This document shows positions 37,953 to 45,221 of a stretch of DNA of 64,000 bases, one piece after another. Each line of letters begins with the position of its first letter. Position 1 is the stretch's first letter. The position numbers and the translations under genes were made by a program. Source of the stretch: Corynebacterium sp. MSK297 (GTDB lineage Bacteria > Actinomycetota > Actinomycetes > Mycobacteriales > Mycobacteriaceae); contig NZ_JASPGD010000003.1 in assembly GCF_030232885.1 (NCBI RefSeq), positions 125,312-189,311 of the forward strand, read 5' to 3'. Below the pieces are notes generated by a model that saw only the letters and a list, made by a program, of their open reading frames with translations, searched no databases and had not been told where the DNA came from.

Positions 37953-38188
37953 AACCTACCATCATCGACAAAGATACAGGGCGCGAACTGTGGCTTGGTG
38001 AAGACTGTGCGTCGTTTATTGGTGCGTCTCCGGCGACGTGGCGAACCTATTCGGCTAACGGGCGCACCCCTGGCCATGTGGCTACGATTCTTGGTAACTC
38101 GCGCCTGTGGGATGCGGGTGAGGTGCGGGCGGGACATGGCTTGCGCCCTGGTTCTCCTGTGCGGAATTCCCCGGGGCATGGTGTGTAA
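37949..38188 (+). CDS. Small helix-turn-helix/excisionase-like protein
   Basis: The 79-residue protein starts at GTG 37949. Its first 60 residues (LWLGEDCASFIGASPATWRTYSANGRTPGHV...LWDAGEVRAGHG) match the pattern of AlpA/Xis-like winged helix proteins that read as DNA-binding adaptors in phages and integrative elements. It is coupled to the preceding small membrane gene. No integrase remains nearby, so this is probably a scrap of a lost prophage or island. Confidence 0.55.
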   Translation: MKPTIIDKDTGRELWLGEDCASFIGASPATWRTYSANGRTPGHVATILGNSRLWDAGEVRAGHGLRPGSPVRNSPGHGV

Positions 38189-38318
38189 TGGACAGTCGTG
38201 TTCCAGTCGTGAGCTGGCTACAAGGCTTGAACACGACGAATACCCCCCCCCCAATGTGTGTTGAAGGTATATTTTGTCGTCGCGTCAATTATAACGCACA
38301 GTGCGTGACATTCCGAGA
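38189..38318. other. Intergenic, homopolymer C run
   Basis: 130 bases between convergent units. It contains a run of C (38245-38253) and no supportable gene. Confidence 0.4.
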
Positions 38319-38651
38319 TTAGCAGGCTTCCAGCTCACGGCCATCTATGGCTGCTGCCTTAATCTGAGATTTGGCGGTAAGCGATCCACTGGTCGCTGTC
38401 ATCCGCATCAAGTGCGTTAGAGCTACACGGAGCAAGTCTTGCTCTGAAGCTTTTACGTGAAAGCGGGAAACGATTTTCTCCATGGGGGGAATATACCGAA
38501 GCGAAAGTAGCTCCAGCCCTACCACACAATCAAGCTCATCAAGATCGACGATAATTCCATCGCCCAACTCTTCGGAGTGTGAAACTGCGCGCTCGGCCAG
38601 CTCAATGTATCCAGCCTCCATATCGCGAGACCGGGTTACCTGAATTTGCAT
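38319..38651 (-). CDS. DUF2283-type small protein (third gene of a coupled operon)
   Basis: The 110-residue protein contains the segment GIIVDLDELDCVVGLELLSL near residues 30-50, which matches the beta-strand signature of DUF2283, a family often paired with DUF4258 proteins. The remainder is helical and ends at EAC. It is encoded 11 bases downstream of the DUF4258 gene. DUF2283/DUF4258 pairs are widely suspected toxin-antitoxin-like modules; that is an inference, not a proven function here. Confidence 0.6.
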   Translation of the reverse strand: MQIQVTRSRDMEAGYIELAERAVSHSEELGDGIIVDLDELDCVVGLELLSLRYIPPMEKIVSRFHVKASEQDLLRVALTHLMRMTATSGSLTAKSQIKAAAIDGRELEAC

Positions 38652-38662
38652 TTCAGCTACTC

Positions 38663-38890
38663 CTAATTTCTTCTACTAAATACAGTTACGATTTCAGTTG
38701 GGTCAGAATTGTTAACTGTAACTACACAAGTGACTCTACCCAAATCTGCTTCATAAACTCTTCGATCGGACGTGTCTCCAGGTCTTGATATCAGATAGTT
38801 ATCCAACACGTATCGTATGTCATCTTCTGTAATGTTGCGTTCTTCCATACGCCTTCGCGCATGGGGCCAGATTTTCAGTTCATTCGGCAT
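38663..38890 (-). CDS. DUF4258-type small protein (second gene of a coupled operon)
   Basis: The protein has 75 residues from ATG 38890. It has WPHARRRMEERNITEDDIRYVLDN, then a beta-hairpin with RVYEAD and a closing VVTVNNSDPTEIVTVF. This is the DUF4258 pattern (H-ar-R-x4-R-x-I-x-x-x-D-V), related in shape to RelE/BrnT-like folds. The start overlaps the end of the preceding gene by 11 bases (ATGCCGAATGA), so translation is coupled. A longer in-frame start at 38944 would lie wholly inside that gene and is less likely. Confidence 0.65.
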   Translation of the reverse strand: MPNELKIWPHARRRMEERNITEDDIRYVLDNYLISRPGDTSDRRVYEADLGRVTCVVTVNNSDPTEIVTVFSRRN

Positions 38891-39287
38891 CTTGTGAGAC
38901 AACCTCGAATGCCAGCCGTCGCGCCTGCTGCCCGTCAACGCCAATATTGCATTCGTAGAGTCCAGGCTTGGCTATGTAAATAGGTCCGCGAAATACGAAG
39001 ACTGAAGCAACTTTTCCGTCGTATCGGACGGCATCATCTTCATTTTCGAGTTTGAAATCGAATTCGATTTGAGGGTCACCAGCGTCAGAAGGGCCACCAA
39101 TTGATATCGATAACTCCGGCGCTTCGGAATCTGCAGTTCGACGCACGCGTCCTGCAACGGCTATATCAACTACACCTGGGAACGAATCCGCCTTGACTTC
39201 AGTGAAACTGGCGCCGATAGCAGTGATGGTTCCTCGCTCAGTCTTTGCGTACTCAGCAAGGAAAGCATAATCAAGTTCAGCTGTCAT
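38880..39287 (-). CDS. DUF6941-like hypothetical protein (first gene of a coupled operon)
   Basis: The 135-residue soluble protein starts AELDYAFLAEYAKTERGTITAIGASF. It is followed by alternating strands (EVKADSFPG...DIAVAGRVRRT) and ends with a beta-rich PIYIAKPGLYECNIGVDGQQARRLAFEVV block. The pattern suggests an all-beta jelly-roll-like domain of the DUF6941 kind. No catalytic residues stand out. It leads a three-gene overlapping unit with DUF4258 and DUF2283 proteins inside the IS-rich island. Confidence 0.5.
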   Translation of the reverse strand: MTAELDYAFLAEYAKTERGTITAIGASFTEVKADSFPGVVDIAVAGRVRRTADSEAPELSISIGGPSDAGDPQIEFDFKLENEDDAVRYDGKVASVFVFRGPIYIAKPGLYECNIGVDGQQARRLAFEVVSQDAE

Positions 39288-39314
39288 GAAATCAAGTATC
39301 GCATATTTGGGGAG

Positions 39315-39446
39315 CTATGGTTTCTCCGTGTGGTTGGCGGCTGCGAGTAGGGTTAGGGCAAGGGTATCTGGTTCTTCTTTGGTGAGTACCAGATGGAGTA
39401 CTTGACGGCGGCAGTTATGACCGTAGGCGACGATATCCCCGACCAT
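39315..39446 (-). CDS. Small ORF of 43 residues, unknown
   Basis: ATG 39446 opens a frame encoding MVGDIVAYGHN, a Cys-Arg-Arg stretch and a helical end TLALTLLAAANHTEKP. The coding look is good for its length, but nothing similar comes to mind. It may be the 3' end of a gene truncated by the neighbouring IS. Confidence 0.25.
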   Translation of the reverse strand: MVGDIVAYGHNCRRQVLHLVLTKEEPDTLALTLLAAANHTEKP

Positions 39447-39618
39447 GCAGCGTATCTCACCTATTGGCCCAAATAAGTACTACACTATCTTATGCGCTTC
39501 CGTACTATTGTATGGTTCTGGTAGGTCTGGTGCGAGCAGTCCGGCCCCTTGAAGTTACCCGCGTTTGGTGGACACCCTATTTGTGCGGATCTTGTGTCCG
39601 TAGGAGAGGATGTTCATT

Positions 39619-39925
39619 GTGAGTCAACAGCGCAAGAAGTACACGCCGGAGTACCGGCGTGAAGCTTTGAGCCTGGTAATCGAATCGCAACGCCCAATCG
39701 CCCATGTGGCTAAAGAGGTTGGCGTCGGATCAGGCTTTTTAGGCCGGTGGGTAAAAATGAGCGCGAACGCCGAGGGGCCTCCGATGGGATGAGCGAGGCG
39801 GATCTTCGTGCTGAGAATGCTCGTCTGCGCCGTGAGCTGGCTGAAGCCAAGATGGATAATGAGTTTTTGTCAAACCCGACAGCCTTCTTCGCTTTAAGGC
39901 AACGCGATCAGAAAAGTTCGAATTA
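39619..39925 (+). pseudogene. IS3-family OrfA with a frame break (element C)
   Basis: The first half (KKYTPEYRREALSLV...VGVGSGFLGRWVK) is a standard OrfA helix-turn-helix domain. At the A5 run (about 39755-39759, GTAAAAATG) the frame must move by -1 to continue as NERERRGASDG and MSEADLRAENARLRRELAEA. Without the shift the protein stops at 39790-39792 after 57 residues. It ends just before OrfB. The A-run could be a programmed slippage site or a simple indel. Confidence 0.7.
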
Positions 39926-40825
39926 ATGCAGCAGGAGAAGGCTAACTACAGTATCAAACGTATGGCACGGCTATTAAAAGTGTCTCGGTCTGGATACTAC
40001 ACATGGGCTCATACGCAGCAGAAGCGGCTATCCGGTGAAGATTATCGTACAGCTTTTTACGATGATGTTGACCGCAAGATTCACCAGATTTGGAAAAACT
40101 CCGATCAGGTCTATGGTGCCCCGCGGATCACTGCAGAACTTGCCGAGCGCTACCGTATTTCGCTTAACCGTAAGACTGTGGCTAAGCGGATGCGCATGAT
40201 GGGCATTGAAGGAATTTCACCACGTGCCTTTGTCCCGGTGACAACGCTTCAATCTAAGCGTAAGTCCTCGCTTGATGACCTGGTCAAGCGCATGTTTGAT
40301 ACCGGTGAGCTCAACAGGGTGTGGATGTCAGATATTACCTACCTGCGCACCAACGAGGGCTGGTTGTATTTGTGCGTGGTCCGCGATGGGCATTCCCGCA
40401 GGGTACTGGGATGGGCTATGGATAGCGTTCAAGATACTTCCCTGGTCGAAAAAGCCCTGCGGATGGCGTATACGCTGCGTGGTGACGTTGCTGATGGTCT
40501 GGTGTTTGACGCTGACCGCGGAACTCAATTCACCAGCGAGAAGTTGTGGGAGGTGTGCCGTAACCTGGGCATTGCTCAGTCCGTGGGGCGTACCGGGGTG
40601 TGTTTCGATAATGCGATGGCCGAGTCGTTCTGGTCGACGCTTAAGACCGAGTTCTACGACCGGAAGCGCTGGCCCACCCGTGATGCCGCACGCAAGGCCG
40701 TTGCCTACTGGATTGAGGTGGTCTATAACCGTCGGCGTCGGCATTCCTCACTGGGGATGGTCAGTCCCGTCGATTTCGAGAACCATATTGGTTTAACCAC
40801 CAGCAGAAAAGAAGTAGCTGCCTAA
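39926..40825 (+). CDS. IS3-family transposase OrfB (element C)
   Basis: The 299-residue integrase-core protein has an N-terminal HTH_21-like region (SIKRMARLLKVSRSGYYTW) and the full DDE triad: Asp in VWMSDITYL, Asp in VFDADRGTQFTS and Glu in NAMAESFWSTLKTE. The C-terminal YNRRRRHSSLGMVSP motif is intact. The catalytic part is complete, so the element could be mobile if the OrfA frame break is bypassed or another copy supplies OrfA. Confidence 0.92.
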   Translation: MQQEKANYSIKRMARLLKVSRSGYYTWAHTQQKRLSGEDYRTAFYDDVDRKIHQIWKNSDQVYGAPRITAELAERYRISLNRKTVAKRMRMMGIEGISPRAFVPVTTLQSKRKSSLDDLVKRMFDTGELNRVWMSDITYLRTNEGWLYLCVVRDGHSRRVLGWAMDSVQDTSLVEKALRMAYTLRGDVADGLVFDADRGTQFTSEKLWEVCRNLGIAQSVGRTGVCFDNAMAESFWSTLKTEFYDRKRWPTRDAARKAVAYWIEVVYNRRRRHSSLGMVSPVDFENHIGLTTSRKEVAA

Positions 40826-40987
40826 CCACTAGGTAGCTCCACTACGTGTCCACGATTTGCGGGCAACCCCAACACGCTTTGATTGTTGTTTTTCCCTAAC
40901 TCTCAACCAGCAGCGATTACTCCAACCACCGCGACGTGAGCGCAACCGTTGATGAGTTGGTTGGTTTGGTTTGGATCCTTAAAAGCT

Positions 40988-41299
40988 TTACTCCTCCGGC
41001 ATGGTGCCCATGCCGGACTCCGCCCCCGATGGCTGGAACGGCTCCGAGACATGCGGAGCAGACGTGTTGCCGTCCATCTTTCCATCCAGGTCTTCGCCCT
41101 CATCTTCGGGCAAGGTGGAGCTCTCAGCTGATGAACTCTGAGCAGACGAGCTCTTGTTCTCACTCATCTCCGTGGATGACGTCGGCGCGGTAGAGAAGTT
41201 GTCGTCTTTCTCCGCCGCATCATCAGACTGGCAAGCTACCGTGCCCACTCCCACGCACAGGGCAACTGCGGTGCTGGCTGCAATCTTCTTCATGTTCAT
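40988..41299 (-). CDS. Small Ser/Glu-rich lipoprotein
   Basis: The 103-residue protein starts MNMKKIAAS, has a hydrophobic core and a lipobox GTVAC, so Cys becomes the lipidated N terminus at about residue 20. The rest is a disordered acidic and Ser/Ala-rich chain ending GMGTMPEE. GAGGAGA lies upstream of the chosen ATG. Such proteins are surface-exposed stalks of unknown role. The start codon 41299 is preferred over 41359 because the latter would precede the lysines with an unsuitable leader. Confidence 0.65.
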   Translation of the reverse strand: MNMKKIAASTAVALCVGVGTVACQSDDAAEKDDNFSTAPTSSTEMSENKSSSAQSSSAESSTLPEDEGEDLDGKMDGNTSAPHVSEPFQPSGAESGMGTMPEE

Positions 41300-41668
41300 C
41301 GTGCTTTTGGTCTCCTCGTTAGGTCGGGTAGATAACCGTCCTAGTCCGGTTACGCACACAAAATTTTATTACCGTTATCCGGCTCCCGCAAGGCAGAACA
41401 CAGTCTGCACGTCTAGCTACGATTCATCCCTTTGCCTGCCAGGGACTAAACCAGCGCCTCCCGTAGCCGCTGGTTTAGGCCATCTCAGCAGCTTTTGGCT
41501 ACCGACTGTTCTGTGGGTCGAAATTCACGATCACGACTTGGTCGCCATCATCGTCACCCTTTAGATGCACGCCTCGTTCTACGCTCTGCTGTTGCCACGT
41601 ACTAGTTCGTGTGGAGGGTTGATTGCCGAGGCGAGGCCAACTTCACCCTTGTCCCGGTTGGGTGAGGT
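41300..41668. other. Intergenic, nothing recognised
   Basis: About 370 bases at the right edge of the accessory island. Frames on both strands lack coding character. Confidence 0.4.
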
Positions 41669-41905
41669 TTAGCTGGCGTTCTTTTTGTTGGTTGCACTCA
41701 TCTCCGGATTGCGGCCAGCAAAGGCGGTGATCAACACGGCACCACGCTTTTTCGCAATTGCTGGATTGAGATCGAAGGGTTCCTCACCATCGATTGGTGC
41801 AACCTCCTTTTCAGCATCACCGTGTTGACCGCCTAGCTCATCTGCGTGACGAAGTGAGAACCATGACCGGCCCGCCTTCCCGGGGCGGTTAACCGCGCAG
41901 TTCAC
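41669..41905 (-). CDS. Hypothetical ORF after radA
   Basis: The 78-codon frame has a possible start overlapping the radA stop. Its second half (FDLNPAIAKKRGAVLITAFAGRNP) has plausible composition, while the first half is nondescript. It could be a small gene trailing radA or a remnant at the island junction. No family is recognised. Confidence 0.2.
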   Translation of the reverse strand: MNCAVNRPGKAGRSWFSLRHADELGGQHGDAEKEVAPIDGEEPFDLNPAIAKKRGAVLITAFAGRNPEMSATNKKNAS

Positions 41906-43469
41906 GAACCACGGCTAGTGCCTGGCGCAGGGTGCTGACACTGCGCAGATCCATGCCTTCGGCGGCGAGTTCTTTCGCGAGCGCGCGGTCTTCTGCGTCG
42001 TTGCGGCTTGGGGCAACCGCGCAGCGATAACCGATACGCGCGGCTTCTTGTAAACGCCGCCGCAAATTCGGCACCGTGCGCATCTCGCCGGCCAGACCAA
42101 TTTCTCCAATGAACACGGTCTTGGCCGGCAGTGGTGTTTCATGCAGCGACGACCACGTCGCCAAGGCCACCGCCAGATCCGTGGCGGTTTCGGTGATGCG
42201 TACCCCGCCGACCGTCGCCACGTAGGCGTCTTTTTCATTGGTGCGCTCACCGGCGCGTGCTTGCAACACGGCGAGCACCAGTGGGATGCGGTTTTGATCC
42301 AATCCGGTGACCACCCGGCGGGGATTCTTGGCGACGGGATCGACCGTCAAAGACTGCACTTCGGCCACGATTGGGCGCACCCCGTCCATGGCGACGGTGA
42401 CCGCGGAACCGTTGGGTGTTGCGCCGTGGTGGGACAGGAACAGCCCGGATGGGTCGGCGACTTCCCGGATGCCATCAGCAGTTTGCTCAAAACAGCCGAC
42501 CTCGTCGGTGGCACCAAAACGGTTTTTAATTCCGCGCAGCATTCGCAAGCTGGATTGCCGTTCGCCTTCAAAATTCAGCACCACATCAACCAGGTGCTCC
42601 AGCACGCGCGGCCCGGCAACGTTGCCGTCTTTAGTGACGTGGCCGACCAGCAGAATCGGAATACCGGTGGTTTTCGCCAGCGTGGTCAGTGCCGCCGTGA
42701 CCGCGCGGGATTGCGCCACGCCGCCAGCCACCCCCTCCACGCCGGTGGCCTGCATGGTTTGCACGGAATCGACGATGATCAGCGATGGCCGTAGTGCCTC
42801 GACTTGCTGGAACACGACATCCAGGTCTGATTCCGCAGCGAGATAGAGCGTGGGGGACAGCCCGCCGGTACGCTTCGCGCGAGAATAGACCTGTGCTGCG
42901 GATTCTTCCGCCGTGACGTATAGGGCCGTGCGGGTAGTGGGTTGCGAATCTTCATTGCCATCTACAGCGTCATCGTCATGCGACGGTTCCAGATTCGACG
43001 TTTCCAGATTCGATGTTTCCGGTACTTGGCTCCAGCGCGCGGCTACCTCTAATAGCAGGGTGGACTTGCCGACGCCCGGCTCACCGGCCATCAACACCAC
43101 GGAACCAGCCACGATGCCGTCGCCCAGCACGCGATCCAACTCCCCGATGCCAGTGTGCATGCTTTGCGCAGACTGCGCGGAAATCTGGGTAATCGGAACC
43201 GCGGCACTACTCGGCGCCAGCCCACCGCGACGGCCACTGCTGGAGCCGCGTCCGCGCGAACCAAGCCCAACAGAGCCGGCACCAACGCTTCCGCGCGTCC
43301 CGGAAGTCTTGGCCCCGGAACCTAAACCAGCGGCCATGCTGGCTGTAAAGATCGGGGCTGCTTCTTCCAGCGTGCCCCAAGAGCCGCATTCCGGGCAACG
43401 CCCCAACCACTTTGGGGAGGAGTAGCCGCATTCGGAACAGGTGTGGATCGCCCGCTGTTTTTTCGCCAT
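41889..43469 (-). CDS. radA: DNA repair protein RadA (Sms)
   Basis: The 526-residue helicase/recombination factor acts with RecA in branch migration. The N-terminal zinc finger CSECGYSSPKWLGRCPECGSW is intact. Walker A is AGEPGVGKST, the RadA-specific KNRFG motif follows mid-protein, and a Lon-like C-terminal domain closes it. Compared with the usual 450-460 residues it is long: a Gly/Ser/Arg-rich linker after the zinc finger and an acidic insert with a repeated SNLE step after Walker A. The start MAKKQRA at 43469 is chosen because the zinc finger follows at once. Confidence 0.94.
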   Translation of the reverse strand: MAKKQRAIHTCSECGYSSPKWLGRCPECGSWGTLEEAAPIFTASMAAGLGSGAKTSGTRGSVGAGSVGLGSRGRGSSSGRRGGLAPSSAAVPITQISAQSAQSMHTGIGELDRVLGDGIVAGSVVLMAGEPGVGKSTLLLEVAARWSQVPETSNLETSNLEPSHDDDAVDGNEDSQPTTRTALYVTAEESAAQVYSRAKRTGGLSPTLYLAAESDLDVVFQQVEALRPSLIIVDSVQTMQATGVEGVAGGVAQSRAVTAALTTLAKTTGIPILLVGHVTKDGNVAGPRVLEHLVDVVLNFEGERQSSLRMLRGIKNRFGATDEVGCFEQTADGIREVADPSGLFLSHHGATPNGSAVTVAMDGVRPIVAEVQSLTVDPVAKNPRRVVTGLDQNRIPLVLAVLQARAGERTNEKDAYVATVGGVRITETATDLAVALATWSSLHETPLPAKTVFIGEIGLAGEMRTVPNLRRRLQEAARIGYRCAVAPSRNDAEDRALAKELAAEGMDLRSVSTLRQALAVVRELRG

Positions 43470-43524
43470 GGGAATCATCCTAAGACAGGCATGGCACAGG
43501 CGCCCTATCCCGTGCAGCAAAATT

Positions 43525-43580
43525 CGAAAATAAAAACGACAACACCCCGGTGTTAATACCGAGGTGGTATTCCGGGGTGC
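43525..43580 (-). terminator. Terminator between lpqE-like gene and radA
   Basis: On the - strand, CACCCCGG (43579-43572) pairs with CCGGGGTG (43550-43543), and a TTTTTA run follows. It would separate the lipoprotein transcript from radA. Confidence 0.75.
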
Positions 43581-43672
43581 TAATTCAGGGGGTGCTTCAG
43601 GCTGGGACGTAGTGGCTAAATCTGAACTACCTAGTGCCTTTCGCCGTGGCGCCCACCATGGTGTCGAGTGGC

Positions 43673-44350
43673 TTAGTGGAGCTCGCCGTGTCCGAGCTCT
43701 CTGTGCTCGAGCTCGACGTGTCCGTGCTCGCCGTCGCCGTGGTCGTGGCCGTGATCATGTCCGTGGCCGTGATCGCCACTGACGGAACCTTCACCACGCG
43801 GTGCGTAGCCTTGTTCCCAATCGCGGTCGTGTTCGCCGGATTTCAGGTTCGCGGCTGATATTGCCGCATCCACGGTGATGGTGGTGGAATCAAACACGAA
43901 TTCCACGGGGCGGTGGCCGCCCGGCGCGTAATCGTCGTTGTCCAGAGTGGTTTCGACGTACTGGATGCAAGCATTGTCTGCCTGCGGGGTGTCCTTCAAT
44001 GCCAGTGCGCTGTCACCGAAGACGGTGCAGCCGGAACCAATTGGGTCCAGGGTGCCCACGGAAACTTCATTGCCGTCGACGGAAATTGATTCCAGGGTGT
44101 GCTCTTTCATCGAAGGATCCTGGTTGGTGGCGGTGAACTTCAGCGCAGCGGCGTCGTCTTCCAGGATGATGGTGACGTCGCGGACCGAAAGCTCGCCGTT
44201 TTCGCTGTCCGCACTCTGTCCATCGACGGTGGCGACCTGTGAAGAAGTCTGGGTAATGTGGCCTGCCGAGCAGGCAGCCAGGGTTAGGCTGGCCAGGGCA
44301 GCAGCGGAAATGGTGCCGCCGCGACGAACTAACGATTTCAGGGACGTCAC
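43673..44350 (-). CDS. lpqE: LpqE-like lipoprotein with His-rich metal-binding tail
   Basis: The 225-residue protein starts from a GTG with GGAGG upstream. The signal peptide ends at the lipobox LAAC. A conserved beta-rich domain (about 50-180) resembles mycobacterial LpqE, which also sits between radA and carD. The last 45 residues are dominated by His, Asp and Gly (GDHGHGHDHGHDHGDGEHGH then more His/Glu), absent in what I remember of mycobacterial LpqE. The tail should bind zinc, copper or nickel at the cell surface. Role unproven. Confidence 0.8.
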   Translation of the reverse strand: MTSLKSLVRRGGTISAAALASLTLAACSAGHITQTSSQVATVDGQSADSENGELSVRDVTIILEDDAAALKFTATNQDPSMKEHTLESISVDGNEVSVGTLDPIGSGCTVFGDSALALKDTPQADNACIQYVETTLDNDDYAPGGHRPVEFVFDSTTITVDAAISAANLKSGEHDRDWEQGYAPRGEGSVSGDHGHGHDHGHDHGDGEHGHVELEHRELGHGELH

Positions 44351-44506
44351 TGTGGGGTCCTCCAACAACTCATCGAGCACAAAGATTTTCAGCCTTTACC
44401 TTAGCTGTTTACCCCCGTCGGTACACAGTTTCCGGTTTCTGCCATCACAGGGGCGGGGCATTCGGGGGCAAACTTTTTATGGGTATTGTTTTTGGGGTCT
44501 TTGGTT

Positions 44507-44550
44507 GCTTGCCGACGTCCATGTGCGTGCGATCCTGATCGTCGGCAAGT
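44507..44550. repeat. Inverted pair of the genomic word CGTCGGCAAG
   Basis: CTTGCCGACG (44508-44517) and CGTCGGCAAG (44540-44549) face each other across a 22-base spacer in the lpqE/carD divergent region. The two could form a 10-bp hairpin in the carD leader or act as a paired site. It is the only close inverted pair of this word in the window. Confidence 0.85.
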
Positions 44551-44615
44551 ATTCACTGCGTGGTAAAGTGGCGGCCTGAAGTCTGCCTGTTAAGCCTGTT
44601 GAGCGAGGAGTGGGA

Positions 44616-45200
44616 ATGGAAATCAAGGTCGGCGAGGTTGTTGTCTACCCGCACCACGGCGCGGCGAAGGTCGAAGCCATTGAAACGCGCGAGATGGGCG
44701 GGGAGACGCTCGAGTACGTTGTGCTTTCCATCAACCAATCTGACCTGGTGGTTCGCGTTCCGTCTAAGAACGTGGAGCGCGTTGGCGTGCGCGATGTCGT
44801 CGGCAAGGAAGGTCTGGAAAAGGTCTTTTCCGTGCTACGTGAGACGGATGTGGAAGAGGCCGGAAACTGGTCCCGTCGCTATAAGGCGAATCAGGAGCGC
44901 CTGGCGTCTGGCGATATCAACCAGGTTGCTGAGGTCGTGCGTGATTTGTGGCGCCGTGACCAGGACCGTGGTCTTTCCGCAGGTGAAAAGCGCATGTTGG
45001 TGAAAGCGCGCCAGATTCTGGTGGGCGAGCTCGCGTTGGCAGGCCCGGTGGATGAGGCCAAGGCCGATAAGATGCTCGCCGAAGTTGATGCCACCATTGA
45101 GCGTCACCGTGCCGCTGGTTTGACTGGCGCTTCGGGCCCAGAGGTGGATACCAAGGTTGATGTGGACCTGGATGATCTCAGCTTCGACGATGAAGATTAG
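44616..45200 (+). CDS. carD: RNA polymerase-binding transcription factor CarD
   Basis: The 194-residue essential actinobacterial regulator stabilises open promoter complexes. The N-terminal RNAP-interaction domain ([17 protein letters not shown]) resembles the Mfd RID, and the C-terminal helical domain carries the DNA-touching Trp region ([18 protein letters not shown]). The ATG at 44616 has GGAG at the right distance; a GTG two codons upstream would be too close. The acidic extension after residue 170 is longer than in M. tuberculosis CarD (162 residues). The ispDF fusion gene follows 21 bases later. Confidence 0.96.
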   Translation: MEIKVGEVVVYPHHGAAKVEAIETREMGGETLEYVVLSINQSDLVVRVPSKNVERVGVRDVVGKEGLEKVFSVLRETDVEEAGNWSRRYKANQERLASGDINQVAEVVRDLWRRDQDRGLSAGEKRMLVKARQILVGELALAGPVDEAKADKMLAEVDATIERHRAAGLTGASGPEVDTKVDVDLDDLSFDDED

Positions 45201-45221
45201 ATAGCTGAAGACTAGCAACTT

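Larger units (their letters stand above)
39549..40872 (+). mobile_element. IS3-family insertion sequence (element C), near intact
   Basis: Terminal inverted repeats are visible. The left end from 39549 (TTGAAGTTACCCGC) and the right end to 40872 (reverse complement TTGGGGTTGCCCGC) share 19 of 27 bases including GTGGACAC. The length of 1324 bases and the orfA/orfB content are typical of IS3. No clear target duplication is seen. OrfB is full length; OrfA carries a frame break. Confidence 0.85.
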
